A DNA stretch of 64,000 nucleotides from Bradyrhizobium sp. CCBAU 53351 (GCF_015291745.1 NZ_CP030059.1:4739501-4803500), one strand, 5' to 3'. Shown: positions 50,344 to 60,171, counted from the stretch's first letter. Translations and numbers: made by a program. The notes: generated by a model not told the origin, from the letters alone.

Positions 50344-51729
50344 ATGGACAATTGGCTGCGATCCGCGATCGACTACATCGGCTCCTGGATCGAATTCCAA
50401 CTGACGACAATCCAGCAGCCAGGCGTCATCGTCGCAATCGCGCATCGCGGCGAGATCGTCGCCGAGCATGCATTCGGCCTCGCCAATCTCGACACCGGCG
50501 AGAAGCTGACCCCGCGCCATCGCTTCCGGATCGCTTCCCACTCGAAGAGTTTTACGTCGGCCGGCATCATGAAGCTGCGCGAGCAGCGCAAGCTTGGGCT
50601 CGACGACCTCATCGGCGACCATGTCGGCGGCCTGCATCCGCGCGTCGCCGAGACGACGATCGCACAGGTGCTCTCACACAGCGCCGGGCTGACGCGCGAC
50701 GGCGTCGATTCCGGCCAGTTCATCGACCGCCGCCCCTATCTCGACGCCAAGGAGCTGCTCGCGGAATTGAAGCTGCCGACCGCGATCGAGGCCGGCACCC
50801 GCTTCAAATATTCCAATCACGGCTTTGGTCTGCTCGGCCTCGTCATCGAAGCCGTGACGAAGGAGCCCTACTCCGTCTGGATCAAGCGCGAGATCGTGGA
50901 GGCCGCGGGCCTGCGCGAGACCGAGCCGGACGCACCGCTTGCCAAGGGTGCGCCGTTCGCGCGCGGCCATACGCGAAAGGTTCCGCTCGGCGAGCGTTGT
51001 GTGATCCCCGGCGACAACCCCGCGCACGCGATGGCGTCGGCCGCAGGCTTCATGGCGACCGCCGGCGACACCGCGCGCTTCTTCGCGCAGCTTGCGCCGA
51101 ATGCCAGAAGAAGCGTGCTGTCGGCCGCAAGCCGCCGCGAGATGACGCGTCATCATTGGCGCATCCCCCAGAGCTTCGAGGGCTATTACGGCCTCGGGGT
51201 CAATGCCGGCAAGACCGACGGCTGGGACTGGTTCGGCCATGGTGGCGGCTTCCAGGGCTATATCTCGCGAACCTGCGCCATCCCGGCCTGCGAGCTTTCG
51301 ATCAGCATCCTCAGCAATTCAATCGACGGCGCGGCGCCGTTCTGGATGGACGGCGCGATGCAGATATTGCGCGTCTTCCAGACCCGCGGCGCACCTGACC
51401 GCCGTCTGCGCGACTGGACCGGCCGTTGGTGGACCATCTGGGGAGCGAATGATCTCGTGCCCACCGGCAACCGCGTGCTCGTCGCCAATCCGCAATTCAA
51501 CAATCCCTTCATGGATGCCGCCGAAATCGAGGTCACCGGCCGTGACACCGGCAAGCTCTCCTGGGCTGCCGGCTATTCCAGCCATGGCGAGCCGGTGCGC
51601 CGGATCCGCGACAAACGCGGCAAGATCAGCGAGATCTGGGTCGCGGGCGCCAACGTGAAGCCGGAGCGCGTCGTCGCGAAGGAGATCGTGCGGAGATACA
51701 AGCCGCGCAAAAGCAGGCCTACTCCCTGA
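50344..51729 (+). CDS. Serine beta-lactamase-like hydrolase
   Basis: 461 residues from ATG 50344. Penicillin-binding/class C beta-lactamase fold: SxxK in ASHSKSFTSAG, YSN (Tyr-x-Asn) in FKYSNHGFGLLG, and HGGG near FGHGGGFQGY. No signal peptide, so cytoplasmic; an extra C-terminal beta domain of about 110 residues follows. The group includes esterases and D-aminopeptidases. Its 3' end overlaps by 11 bp, tail to tail, with the carboxypeptidase gene. Confidence 0.88.
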   Translation: MDNWLRSAIDYIGSWIEFQLTTIQQPGVIVAIAHRGEIVAEHAFGLANLDTGEKLTPRHRFRIASHSKSFTSAGIMKLREQRKLGLDDLIGDHVGGLHPRVAETTIAQVLSHSAGLTRDGVDSGQFIDRRPYLDAKELLAELKLPTAIEAGTRFKYSNHGFGLLGLVIEAVTKEPYSVWIKREIVEAAGLRETEPDAPLAKGAPFARGHTRKVPLGERCVIPGDNPAHAMASAAGFMATAGDTARFFAQLAPNARRSVLSAASRREMTRHHWRIPQSFEGYYGLGVNAGKTDGWDWFGHGGGFQGYISRTCAIPACELSISILSNSIDGAAPFWMDGAMQILRVFQTRGAPDRRLRDWTGRWWTIWGANDLVPTGNRVLVANPQFNNPFMDAAEIEVTGRDTGKLSWAAGYSSHGEPVRRIRDKRGKISEIWVAGANVKPERVVAKEIVRRYKPRKSRPTP

Positions 51730-53287
51730 TCAGGGCCTCGACCTCACTGCGAAACGCCTGCCGCGAGCCGCCTTGCGAATAGAACATGTGGCCACCGGGA
51801 TAGACGACGAACTTCACGCGCTGCGTCTCGAAAGCGGGCAATTGATCTAGCACACGCTTCGTTCCGAAATAGGGCGTGGCGAGATCGAACAGGCCGTGCG
51901 CGACCAGCACGTTCAGCTTGGCGTCGGTGGCGAGGATCTGGCGCAGCTCGGACACCGATTGCGGCGGGTTGATGCCCCGTCCGAAATCCCAATGACCTTC
52001 CACGGTGCCGTTCAGCACCTCATAGGAGCCGTCGGGCTTCCAGTTGAGCTTGCGCGAGAGCACGTCGACGGCCGCACTCGTCAGCGGCGCCTGAAGCGCA
52101 TCGCCCGAGGGATCGCCGAACCGCGAGCTGCTCGAATCCGGATAGGGATCGAAGCCGCGCACGGAGGCGTCGTAGCGTCCCGTCACCTTGCCGTTCTTGC
52201 GGTCGAATTCGCGGCGGAATTCGCCGACGTCGAAGCGCCCGGCGAGGCGGCGGCTCACCGCCTGGTCGATGCCGGTAAGCGCAGCGACCTTGTCGGCCAG
52301 GCGATTGGTGGCCTCCTTGTCCGCCTCGCCCTTGACGAGGTCGGCCAGGAATTCCCCGCGCGCGTAAGCCTCGACATCGGCGAGGTCGGCGCGCTTGATC
52401 GGCCCTTTAGCTTCGCGCGCCACCGCCACATAGCTCGGCAAGGTCGCGACATATTGCAGGAGGCTGGTGCCGGTGAACTCGCGGAAGTCCAAGAGCGGCG
52501 ACACCAGGATCAAGCCCTTGACGCCGACGCCATGCTGGAGCTGCAGCTGGCGCACGACCTTGGGCCCGCGAATGCCGCCATAGCTCTCGCCCGCCACGTA
52601 TTTCGGCGAGGTCAGGCGGTCGTGTTTCTCGAGCCAGCGGCGGATCACGAGCGCGATCGCGTTGACGTCGCCGTCGACGGAATAGAACGATTTTCGCGCA
52701 TCGTCGCCGCTCGCGATGAAGCGACTGTAGCCGGTGCTGACGGGATCGATGAAGACGAGGTCGGTGAAATCGAGCCAGGTCTCGGCGTTCGGCTTCACCT
52801 CGGGCGATGCCGACGGCGACAGCGCATCGCCATCGAGCGGCAGCCGCCATGGACCGGCCGCGCCGAACTGCAGCCACGCCGAGGATGCACCGGGTCCGCC
52901 GTTGAACAGGAACGTGACGGGGCGCGTGGCGCGGTCGGCGCCGTCGAGCTGGTAGGACGTGTAGGCGATGTCGGCCAGCGGCTCACCCTTGCCGTCGAAC
53001 ACGCGGATGGAGCCGGCGGTCGCGGCGAAGTTGAGGGTACGGCCGGGCAGCTCCAGCGTCTGCTTCGTGGTCGTATCAGGCGGCAGGCGATGCGGCTCGC
53101 CCGCCGACGGCGCAGCCTGCGTCGCACCTTGCGCATTGCCGGCGCGCCCGCCCTTCTGTCCGGCGGGCGCTGCCGTCTCGGAGCGCGGCTGCGGCGGATC
53201 CTCCGCACGCGCAACGCTTGCGAATGCGACCGCGGACGCGGCCAGCACCAGCCCGGTTCGTCGCAGCCTCGGCAAGATCGCGCGCAT
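51719..53287 (-). CDS. S10-family serine carboxypeptidase
   Basis: 522 residues with a signal peptide (RTGLVLAASAVAFASVARA). Alpha/beta-hydrolase features of S10 peptidases: oxyanion-hole NGGPGASS, nucleophile in YVAGESYGGIRG, Asp in VAHGLFDLATPY and His in YPGGHMFY. The long Gly/Ala/Pro-rich leader before residue 60 is low complexity. It would trim C-terminal residues from peptides in the periplasm. Confidence 0.92.
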   Translation of the reverse strand: MRAILPRLRRTGLVLAASAVAFASVARAEDPPQPRSETAAPAGQKGGRAGNAQGATQAAPSAGEPHRLPPDTTTKQTLELPGRTLNFAATAGSIRVFDGKGEPLADIAYTSYQLDGADRATRPVTFLFNGGPGASSAWLQFGAAGPWRLPLDGDALSPSASPEVKPNAETWLDFTDLVFIDPVSTGYSRFIASGDDARKSFYSVDGDVNAIALVIRRWLEKHDRLTSPKYVAGESYGGIRGPKVVRQLQLQHGVGVKGLILVSPLLDFREFTGTSLLQYVATLPSYVAVAREAKGPIKRADLADVEAYARGEFLADLVKGEADKEATNRLADKVAALTGIDQAVSRRLAGRFDVGEFRREFDRKNGKVTGRYDASVRGFDPYPDSSSSRFGDPSGDALQAPLTSAAVDVLSRKLNWKPDGSYEVLNGTVEGHWDFGRGINPPQSVSELRQILATDAKLNVLVAHGLFDLATPYFGTKRVLDQLPAFETQRVKFVVYPGGHMFYSQGGSRQAFRSEVEALIRE

Positions 53288-53529
53288 AATCGTTCTCCCT
53301 GCCCGGCTGTTATAGCCGGTGCGCCGCGAGGCTAGCGAGGAATTGCGACGGTTTGCAGGATCGAGGGTCGGCGGTGCGTCCCAAGCCGGCTCAAATCAAC
53401 CTGTTTTGTTCTCCGGATCGACAATCGCCCATTTGCCCTAAGCGGCGGTCATCCTCGACAATACAGGGGCACCTCGTATAGACGAGCCCGGCGGAACTTT
53501 CTCCAGCCAGCGGGCCTGCCCGACAAGCC

Positions 53530-54309
53530 ATGACCAAATCCCCGCGATACGACCGGATCGCCTTCGTCGCCAGCCCGAGCAGCGAGGCGCAGGCCGCCTA
53601 TGTCCAGCTCACCAGGGACTATGGCAATTGCGACCCTAAGGATGCCGATATCGTGGTCGCGCTCGGCGGCGACGGCCTGATGCTGCAGACGCTGCACCAG
53701 AACATGCACACGGGAAAGCCGATCTACGGCATGCATCGCGGCACCGTCGGCTTCCTGATGAACGAATACTCGACGCACGATTTGCGCGCGCGGCTCGAGG
53801 CGGCGCATGAAACCGAGATCAATCCGCTTCTGATGCGCGCGACCGATGGCAACGACCGCGTCCACCTGCATCACGCCATCAACGAGGTCTATCTGTTCCG
53901 GCAGACCTCCCAGGCGGCGCGCTTGAGGATCATGATCGACGAGCGCGAGCGCATGCCCGAGCTGATCGCCGACGGGATCATCGTGGCGACGCCGGCCGGT
54001 TCGACCGCCTATAATTTGTCGGCGCAGGGACCGATCCTGCCGATCAACGCCGCCCTGCTGGCGCTGACCCCGATCAGCGCCTTCCGGCCGCGGCGCTGGC
54101 GCGGCGCGCTGCTGCCCAACACCGCCTATGTCGTGATCGAGGTGCTGGAGGACGACAAGCGTCCGGTGGCGGCCGTCGCCGACCATGAGGAGGTACGCAG
54201 GGTCCGGCGCGTCGAGGTCCTCTCCGACAAGAGCATCTCGATGCGCATGCTGTTCGACCCCGGCCACAGCCTGGAAGAGCGCATCCTGCGCGAGCAGTTC
54301 GGGTACTAG
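53530..54309 (+). CDS. nadK: NAD kinase
   Basis: 259 residues from ATG 53530. Conserved GGDG in [15 protein letters not shown], the NE motif in AINEVYLFR, and the [22 protein letters not shown] segment. Uses ATP to make NADP from NAD. Length and motifs are normal for the alphaproteobacterial enzyme. Confidence 0.95.
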   Translation: MTKSPRYDRIAFVASPSSEAQAAYVQLTRDYGNCDPKDADIVVALGGDGLMLQTLHQNMHTGKPIYGMHRGTVGFLMNEYSTHDLRARLEAAHETEINPLLMRATDGNDRVHLHHAINEVYLFRQTSQAARLRIMIDERERMPELIADGIIVATPAGSTAYNLSAQGPILPINAALLALTPISAFRPRRWRGALLPNTAYVVIEVLEDDKRPVAAVADHEEVRRVRRVEVLSDKSISMRMLFDPGHSLEERILREQFGY

Positions 54310-54347
54310 AACCACCCTCCGCCCGCCGATGCGGCTTCGGTCGCAAC

Positions 54348-54384
54348 CCTTCGTTAACCCTCGCCACGATATGGTTAACGAAGG
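54348..54384. promoter_or_regulatory. 12-bp inverted repeat upstream of receiver gene
   Basis: CCTTCGTTAACC (54348-54359) and GGTTAACGAAGG (54373-54384) form a perfect inverted repeat with a 13-bp spacer, ending 22 bp before the ATG of the receiver gene. Each arm includes GTTAAC/TTAACC, reminiscent of CtrA half-sites, but the spacing is not the standard TTAA-N7-TTAA. Confidence 0.5.
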
Positions 54385-54406
54385 TTGACCCTTTGGCCCG
54401 GGCGTC

Positions 54407-54952
54407 ATGTTTCGTATCGACTTCAACAAGCTGCGCTTCCTCGTCTGCGACGACAATCCGCACATGCGCCGCATCCTGCGGACGCTGTTGCATTCCTTCG
54501 GCGCACGCGAAGTCTATGAAGCCGAGGACGGCGCCACCGCGCTCGAGATGTACAGCCATTACGTGCCCGACATCGTCATCACCGATTGGGCGATGCCGAT
54601 CTTCGACGGACTCGAGCTTGCGCAGATGATCCGGCAGCCGGAATCCAAGGGCAACCCCTACGCGCCGATCATCATGCTGACCGGCCATTCCGAGAAGCGC
54701 CGCGTCACCGTCGCGCGCGATGCCGGTGTCACCGAATTCCTGGCCAAGCCGATCTCGGCCAAGGGGCTCTATCAGCGCATCCTCAACGTGGTCGCCAATC
54801 CCCGCCCCTTCATCAAAACCAAGACCTATTTCGGGCCGGACCGGCGCCGCAACACCAACTCCGCCTATATGGGTCCCGAGCGCCGCGTCGGCGAAAAGCA
54901 TGAGGTGCTGCAACAGCCCTCGCTGCTCGACAAGGCCCGCTCCTCCATCTAG
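54407..54952 (+). CDS. Single-domain response regulator
   Basis: 181 residues: receiver domain FLVCDDNPHMRRILRTLL (acidic pocket), phosphoacceptor Asp in DIVITDWAMPIFDG, Thr in IIMLTGHSE, Lys in FLAKPISAKG, then a basic tail (FGPDRRRNTNSAYMGPERR) without a DNA-binding domain. Tail of the FGPDRR type is shared with rhizobial/Rhodopseudomonas CheY-like regulators. It precedes an Hpt gene, forming a phosphorelay pair. Confidence 0.93.
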   Translation: MFRIDFNKLRFLVCDDNPHMRRILRTLLHSFGAREVYEAEDGATALEMYSHYVPDIVITDWAMPIFDGLELAQMIRQPESKGNPYAPIIMLTGHSEKRRVTVARDAGVTEFLAKPISAKGLYQRILNVVANPRPFIKTKTYFGPDRRRNTNSAYMGPERRVGEKHEVLQQPSLLDKARSSI

Positions 54953-54981
54953 CGCAGGCGTCTTCAGACGAGGCAGGCATC

Positions 54982-55560
54982 ATGGCGAAGAACAGTGCAA
55001 AGGACATCGAGGTCAAGGCCTTCGCCACGCATCAGGTCATCACGCAGCCCAACCCGCTGCGCAAGGTTCTGCGCCGCGTCGAGGAGAAGGACCTGGACGA
55101 TCCGGTCGGCCGCGCCGAACAGGCGCTCGCGGGCCTTTCCGGCGAGTTCAAGGACTGGATGACGACCGAGGTCAACCGTCTGTCGGCCGCCTATGTCGCC
55201 GTTCGCAACGACGGCTTCACCAAGGAGCGGCGCGACGAGCTGTTTCACGCCGCTCACGACATCAAGGGCGACGCCGTGACATTCGGCTATCCGGCCGCGG
55301 CGGGAGTAGCCGAGAGCCTGTGCCGCGTCATCGAGCACGCGCCGGATCTGGAAAAGGTCCCGGCCGAACTGTTCACGCACCACATCAACGCCATCCTCGC
55401 CATCGTGCACGAGAATACCCGGCTCGACCGCATCAGCGTCTCCGCCGAGCTCAGCCGTCGCCTGCGCAAGGTCGCCGACGACTATCTCGCGCAGGTCAAC
55501 CGCGATCGGCCCGAACATCTCGAGGTGATCCTGGCGCCGAGCATCGCGCCGGCGGAGTGA
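54982..55560 (+). CDS. Hpt-domain phosphotransfer protein
   Basis: 192 residues. The four-helix Hpt bundle holds its His in LFHAAHDIKGDAVTFGYPAA (the second His, in HDIKG, matches the canonical HxLKG). The N-terminal 60 residues are linker-like. Lies 29 bp after the receiver gene and is probably co-transcribed; the partner kinase is elsewhere. Confidence 0.87.
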   Translation: MAKNSAKDIEVKAFATHQVITQPNPLRKVLRRVEEKDLDDPVGRAEQALAGLSGEFKDWMTTEVNRLSAAYVAVRNDGFTKERRDELFHAAHDIKGDAVTFGYPAAAGVAESLCRVIEHAPDLEKVPAELFTHHINAILAIVHENTRLDRISVSAELSRRLRKVADDYLAQVNRDRPEHLEVILAPSIAPAE

Positions 55561-55576
55561 GGCTCGGCTCTCTCCC

Positions 55577-55645
55577 CGTCATTGCGAGCGCATCGAAGCA
55601 ATCCGGAATCCCTCCGCGGAGAGATTCTGGATTGCTTCGTCGCTT
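55577..55645. repeat. Bradyrhizobium-type palindromic repeat
   Basis: GAAGCAATCCGGAATC (55595-55610) pairs with GATTCTGGATTGCTTC (55623-55638), one mismatch in 16, around CCTCCGCGGAGA; the flank GTCATTGCGAGCG is the usual lead-in of a dispersed intergenic repeat I know from Bradyrhizobium genomes. It sits between convergent Hpt and DUF2336 genes and may act in termination. Confidence 0.7.
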
Positions 55646-55663
55646 CGCCCGCACCCTACGGCA

Positions 55664-56839
55664 TCACGCCGCGATCAGATCGTCGTACACCGGGTCGACC
55701 GCATCATCCGCGGCCAGCTCGTCGCAGAACAGCCGTGCCTCTTCCCGCGCCGATTCGGTGGCGAAGCGGCGCAGCAGGACCATCAACGGCTCGGCGACGC
55801 CGCGGTCGGTCTCGCAATGGGTGAGCACACGCTCGACCATGCGACGGCGCAGCCGGACCGCACCATCGTCGCTGTCGACGAAGCCCTGCTCGTGGCAGGC
55901 ATCGAGCGCGACCTGGAATGCCGCAAACGTCGCCTCCGGAAGCCCGGCGCGCCGGAGCAGCGCGTGCAGGCTGTTGCCGCCGCGGTCATGCAGCAGCGCG
56001 GAGACGCGCGCCAGCGGCAGATCGGCAAGCTCGGCGAGTGCCGCGTCGAACAGGTCGAGATTGCTCGACAACAGCGCGCGCAGGATCAGGCCGGCCGTCA
56101 GCTGGCCCGTGACGCGCAGATGATGCACCAGGCCCTGCATGTCCTCGCCGCGCGAGCGCGCCGCGATGTTGATGGTGGAGCGGTCGCGCGCCTCGATCGT
56201 GATGCGGTCGGCACGGTCGGCGCTCAGCCAGTTCCGCGCCACGACGAATTGCGCGAGCGTCTCGGAGAGTTTTGCCACCAGCGCGGCGCGGGTTGCGGAC
56301 GGCAGGTCATCCAGCACCAGCATCGCCTCGCGGATCGCGGCGAGATGGCCATGGCGCTCGACGATGCGATTCCACGAGAACGGCGCAAGTTCGGCATGGG
56401 GATTTTCGATCAGCTCGAGCGCCGCCGCGGCGCAGCCGACTTCGGCGATGGCAGCGCAGACCGAGACCGGCAGCGCGATGCGGCGGGCGACCGCGCATTG
56501 CACCTCGTCATTGCCGGTGGCGACGATATCGACGAGATCGGCGTCGATCAGCAGCGGAGAATGTTCGAGCACGGGCAGCGCGACGGTCGGCTGGTCCGCC
56601 GACAGCGCCCGCACGATCGACGCCGGAGCATCGAGGCTGCGCGCAAAGGCCTCGGCCATGGCCTGCCGCACCAGGGGCGAGGGATCGTCGAGCTGCATCA
56701 ACAGCGCGCCTTCGGCGGCGATGCGGTCGCCTGTCGAAAGGTCTGAGATCAGCCAGGCCCGGGCCAACGCCCGTGTTGCCTCGGCCCGCTCGCCGGCGGG
56801 CGCCGTTCTGATCCAATTGATGAACTGCCGAACAATCAT
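55664..56839 (-). CDS. DUF2336 protein
   Basis: 391 residues built of HEAT-like helical repeats (PSPLVRQAMAEAFARSLDAP, LLIDADLVDIVATGNDEVQCAVARRI) in the DUF2336 pattern common in Alphaproteobacteria. No enzymatic motif. Near the receiver/Hpt pair, which is a common setting for these proteins. ATG 56839. Confidence 0.88.
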   Translation of the reverse strand: MIVRQFINWIRTAPAGERAEATRALARAWLISDLSTGDRIAAEGALLMQLDDPSPLVRQAMAEAFARSLDAPASIVRALSADQPTVALPVLEHSPLLIDADLVDIVATGNDEVQCAVARRIALPVSVCAAIAEVGCAAAALELIENPHAELAPFSWNRIVERHGHLAAIREAMLVLDDLPSATRAALVAKLSETLAQFVVARNWLSADRADRITIEARDRSTINIAARSRGEDMQGLVHHLRVTGQLTAGLILRALLSSNLDLFDAALAELADLPLARVSALLHDRGGNSLHALLRRAGLPEATFAAFQVALDACHEQGFVDSDDGAVRLRRRMVERVLTHCETDRGVAEPLMVLLRRFATESAREEARLFCDELAADDAVDPVYDDLIAA

Positions 56840-56999
56840 GCTGCTTCCGGCTTACACAACAAACGAAAAGGGTGACGGCTCGTCACCTGCAACACAAAAT
56901 AAACCACGACGCTTAACAAAGCGTTCACCATAACTGGCTGGTTTTGTTGAGGATTTGTTAAGGGAACAAAGCCGCTTGGGATGCGTGCCCCCGGACGTA

Positions 57000-57026
57000 G
57001 CGCAGCAGCGCTTCGCGCTGCTGCGC
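57000..57026. terminator. Perfect 12-bp hairpin after the transglycosylase gene
   Basis: GCGCAGCAGCGC (57000-57011), loop TTC, GCGCTGCTGCGC (57015-57026). It is 16 bp past the stop of the minus-strand gene ending at 57043. No T-run on either side, so it may protect the transcript end rather than terminate on its own. Confidence 0.45.
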
Positions 57027-57042
57027 GTAAGGGACGCGAGAC

Positions 57043-58062
57043 CTAGCTCGAGAACGTGCCGTTGCGATCGCTGAAGAGATCGAGCGGCTGCGGCGGCCGC
57101 ACGTCAGGCGCAGCTGAGGCGACCGAGGTGAGCGAGGCGTTGTTGCCCCACAATTTCTGCACGGTGGTCGAGACCGGCTGCGTGGTATCGCCGGGCTGAT
57201 AGATCGAGCGGAAGGCCGGCGTTGTCGGCGTATTGTCCGCGACCGTTGTCGGCGATGTCGCACTGACTGGCGTCACGGCGTTCGTGTTGGGGAAGGTCTG
57301 GAGATAAGCAGCGTTGTCGACCATCGGCGCGGTGGGCTGCACCCCATTCGCGCTCGCAACCTGCGTCGTCGACGGCGTGCCGCCATACATCGCCATCGCG
57401 CTGCGGGTCACCTTCGAATTGGCCGCGCTGGCATAGCGCGCGTCCAGCACCGAATAGACTTCGGAGACGCTGCGGGCGCGGCCGTCCTTGGCGTAGAAGA
57501 TCGAGCGGTTGGCGGAGGCGGCGTTCGGAAACAGCCGCGCACCGACCGCTTGCGGATTGTCCTCGGCATTCGCGATCAGTTTTGCGGCGCCGCCGACGCC
57601 CATGAAATGCGCCATGTAGAGTTCGCTGTCGCTCGGCCTGCGCCCGAGCAGGCCGGTGAGCTTGAAGCTGTTCGACTGCGTCAGCGCCGCCGCCATGCTG
57701 GAGGCGGCTTCCGGATCGTCACGCAGCTTCATGATCGACCGCTTCATCGCGGGATCATCCACGCTGTAGCCGCCCGACGACGTCCTGGTGATGGCGTCGG
57801 AATAGTTGCCGTAGCCGAGCTGGGTGCCGGCCTCCTTCACGGTGCCGAGCCAGGTCTGGTCGATGAACTGGTAGAGCCCATGCGCGGACGAGGTGGTGGC
57901 CCCTGCCGTGGGATCGAAATCCGATTCCATCTTGGCGGTGGTCAGCATGTACTGGAAGCTGACGCCGCTGACGTTCGAGGCCTGCTTGATCGCACCGGCG
58001 ACGCGCGCCCGCGTCGGATCGAGACCGACCGTCTGCGTGGCACTGGAATTGTCGACCGACAT
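57043..58062 (-). CDS. Lytic transglycosylase SLT-like protein
   Basis: 339 residues if started at ATG 58062 (MSVDNSSATQTVGLD); a GTG at 58125 would add 21 residues. SLT-type core: MLTTAKMESDFDPTAGAT with the catalytic Glu, AHGLYQFIDQTW, and YMAHFMGVGGAAKLI. No clear signal peptide. The last third is a Thr/Pro-rich tail. Similar proteins sit near flagellar genes and cleave peptidoglycan, but no flagellar gene is here. Confidence 0.87.
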   Translation of the reverse strand: MSVDNSSATQTVGLDPTRARVAGAIKQASNVSGVSFQYMLTTAKMESDFDPTAGATTSSAHGLYQFIDQTWLGTVKEAGTQLGYGNYSDAITRTSSGGYSVDDPAMKRSIMKLRDDPEAASSMAAALTQSNSFKLTGLLGRRPSDSELYMAHFMGVGGAAKLIANAEDNPQAVGARLFPNAASANRSIFYAKDGRARSVSEVYSVLDARYASAANSKVTRSAMAMYGGTPSTTQVASANGVQPTAPMVDNAAYLQTFPNTNAVTPVSATSPTTVADNTPTTPAFRSIYQPGDTTQPVSTTVQKLWGNNASLTSVASAAPDVRPPQPLDLFSDRNGTFSS

Positions 58063-58212
58063 GATGAAGTGCCCGCCCCGTGCGGCGTTGAGCGGCGCCG
58101 GCAATTCGGACGCCTGTCGTTTCACCGTGGGACAGGTATGGTTAATGCGGGGTTAATTCAGCCCTCACCCTCATCCCGGGCTCGCGCTTCGCGTGCCCCG
58201 GAATGCAGCGAG

Positions 58213-58635
58213 CTACTTCTTGTAGACCGCATCCGGATCGAACAGCCGCTCCGCATCGGTGAAGACCAGCTTGGCGCCGCCGCCCTCGCCCTCGACCTTG
58301 CGATAGAAGCACGAGCGTCGCCCGGTGTGGCAGGCAGCCCCGATCTGCTCGACACGGATCCAGACTGCGTCCTGGTCGCAATCGGTGCGCATCTCGATCA
58401 CGCGCTGGGTCTGACCCGAGGTCTCACCTTTTCGCCACAAGGCATTGCGCGAGCGGCTGAAGTACCAGGCCTCGCCGGTAGCGATCGTCTTGCGCAGTGC
58501 CTCGTCGTTCATGTGCGCGACCATCAGGACGTCGCCGGTGGCAACGTCGGTCGCGACGACGGTCACGAGGCCGCTGGCGTCGAACTTGGGCAGGAAGGCG
58601 AGACCTTCCTCGGTCTCATGGGAGTGGGCGGACAC
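58213..58635 (-). CDS. hisI: Phosphoribosyl-AMP cyclohydrolase
   Basis: 140 residues with the HisI signatures: [42 protein letters not shown], and the metal site [11 protein letters not shown] with [13 protein letters not shown]. Hydrolyses the purine ring of phosphoribosyl-AMP in histidine biosynthesis. It lies 24 bp after folE and is probably co-transcribed with it. Confidence 0.96.
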   Translation of the reverse strand: MSAHSHETEEGLAFLPKFDASGLVTVVATDVATGDVLMVAHMNDEALRKTIATGEAWYFSRSRNALWRKGETSGQTQRVIEMRTDCDQDAVWIRVEQIGAACHTGRRSCFYRKVEGEGGGAKLVFTDAERLFDPDAVYKK

Positions 58636-58659
58636 GACCTTGCCGATCTATTCGCGAGG

Positions 58660-59337
58660 TCAGCGCGTGCCTCGCACCAGGGACAGGAAGCGGGCTTGCT
58701 CCGCCGGATTGTCGCGGAACATGCCGGTGAAGCGGCTGGTGAAGGTGGAGGCGCCATGCTTGGCGACGCCGCGCACCGACATGCAGGTATGCTCGGCCTC
58801 GATCAGCACGGCAACGCCGCGCGGCTTGAGGACCTCGTCGATGGCGGCGGCGATCTGCGCCGTCAGATGCTCCTGGGTCTGGAGCCTGCGGGCGAAGATG
58901 TCGGTGAGGCGGGCGAGCTTCGACAGTCCGACGACGCGCTCCACCGGCGTGTAGGCGATGTGCGCCTTGCCGTAGAACGGCATCATGTGATGCTCGCACT
59001 GCGAGGTGAACTCGATGTCGCGCACTAGCACGAAATCGTCGTAGCCGGCGGTCTCGCCGAAGGTGCGGTCCAGCACCTCGGCCGGACACTGGTGATAGCC
59101 CTGATACAGCTCGTCGAAGGCTTCGACGACGCGGCGCGGCGTGTCGAGCAGGCCCTCACGCTCGGTGTTCTCGCCGATATAGGCGAGCAGCGTCTTCACC
59201 GCCGCTTCCGCCTCGGCGCGCGCCGGGCGCGGCTGGTCGGCACGGACGGCGGCCGCGAGGAATTCGGCGGGATCAAGCTCGGCCGGACGGCTCTCCGGCA
59301 GCTTGTTGGGGCGGATCGGCTTGATTGTCGCGTCCAT
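58660..59337 (-). CDS. folE: GTP cyclohydrolase I
   Basis: 225 residues from ATG 59337. Zinc and active-site motifs: [50 protein letters not shown], and the closing [10 protein letters not shown]. Converts GTP to dihydroneopterin triphosphate, first step of folate synthesis. The variable 40-residue N-terminus is normal for the group. Confidence 0.96.
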   Translation of the reverse strand: MDATIKPIRPNKLPESRPAELDPAEFLAAAVRADQPRPARAEAEAAVKTLLAYIGENTEREGLLDTPRRVVEAFDELYQGYHQCPAEVLDRTFGETAGYDDFVLVRDIEFTSQCEHHMMPFYGKAHIAYTPVERVVGLSKLARLTDIFARRLQTQEHLTAQIAAAIDEVLKPRGVAVLIEAEHTCMSVRGVAKHGASTFTSRFTGMFRDNPAEQARFLSLVRGTR

Positions 59338-59579
59338 ATCGACTCCGTTCGACGGCCTTAACGGCCGGAGTGTCACCGGCAGACGGGGCGGCCAAGCCGC
59401 CGGACGCCTGAAGAGAACAGTTTTGGCGCAAAAGGTCCTGAGCTGACAACGCTGGCGGCGCAGATCCGGATCACCGCCTTGCACCGCTGGACTGTTTTTC
59501 CACCAGTTCCGCCCCTATATAGGACCCTGAATGGCGCCCGCCAAGGCCGATCGGGCGCGGAAGTGCTGGACTCCATCAC

Positions 59580-60035
59580 ATGCTGAACGACATCTACAAC
59601 AAGCGGATCATCGAACTCGCCGGGAATATTCCGCGCCTCGGACGGCTGCCGGACCCCGATGCCTCCGCCACCGCTCACTCCAAGCTGTGCGGCTCGACCG
59701 TCAAGGTCGACCTCAAGATGACCGGAGATACCGTCACCGACTTCGCCCATGACGTGAAGGCGTGCGCACTCGGACAAGCCTCCTCATCCATCATGGCAAG
59801 TCGGGTTGTCGGCTCGACTGCGAGCGAACTCCGTGAGTTACGCGAAACTGTTCGCAAGATGCTGAAGGAGAACGGCGCGCCGCCGGAAGGCAAATGGGAG
59901 GAGATCAAATTCCTCGAGCCTGTCCGCGACTACAAGGCCCGCCATGCCTCGACGCTGCTGACCTTCGATGCCGTGGTCGATGCCATCGGCCAGATCGAGG
60001 CCAAAGCCAAGCAGCCGGCCGCGGCGCAGGGGTAA
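59580..60035 (+). CDS. IscU/SufU-like iron-sulfur scaffold protein
   Basis: 151 residues. NifU_N fold with cysteines in SKLCGSTVKVDLKM and VKACALGQASSSIM, and the spacing to the helix region KMLKENGAPPEG as in the SufU/IscU-like proteins next to folE/hisI in Bradyrhizobium. The third canonical Cys near the C-terminus is replaced (ARHASTLL instead of R-x-x-C), which weakens cluster binding. Divergent from folE. Confidence 0.87.
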   Translation: MLNDIYNKRIIELAGNIPRLGRLPDPDASATAHSKLCGSTVKVDLKMTGDTVTDFAHDVKACALGQASSSIMASRVVGSTASELRELRETVRKMLKENGAPPEGKWEEIKFLEPVRDYKARHASTLLTFDAVVDAIGQIEAKAKQPAAAQG

Positions 60036-60067
60036 GCGCCGCGCCGTTTCGGGGCGTCGCAAAGCGA

Positions 60068-60155
60068 CGGACCTGGATCCCCGAGATTGCAGCGCGAGAT
60101 TCTCAGGCGCGCAATTGCGCACCATAGTCAGCGCTACGCTCGCCCCGGAATGACA
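60068..60155. repeat. Dispersed intergenic repeat, low-certainty
   Basis: The stretch from GGACCTGGATCCCCGAGATT to CTCGCCCCGGAATGAC matches in style the dispersed repeats seen after genes in this genus (pairs of GATT and GCGC words, GCGCGCAATTGCGC near-palindrome at 60106-60120). It lies between the convergent scaffold and ClpP-like genes. Confidence 0.4.
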
Positions 60156-60171
60156 AGCCAGATCGAAGAGC

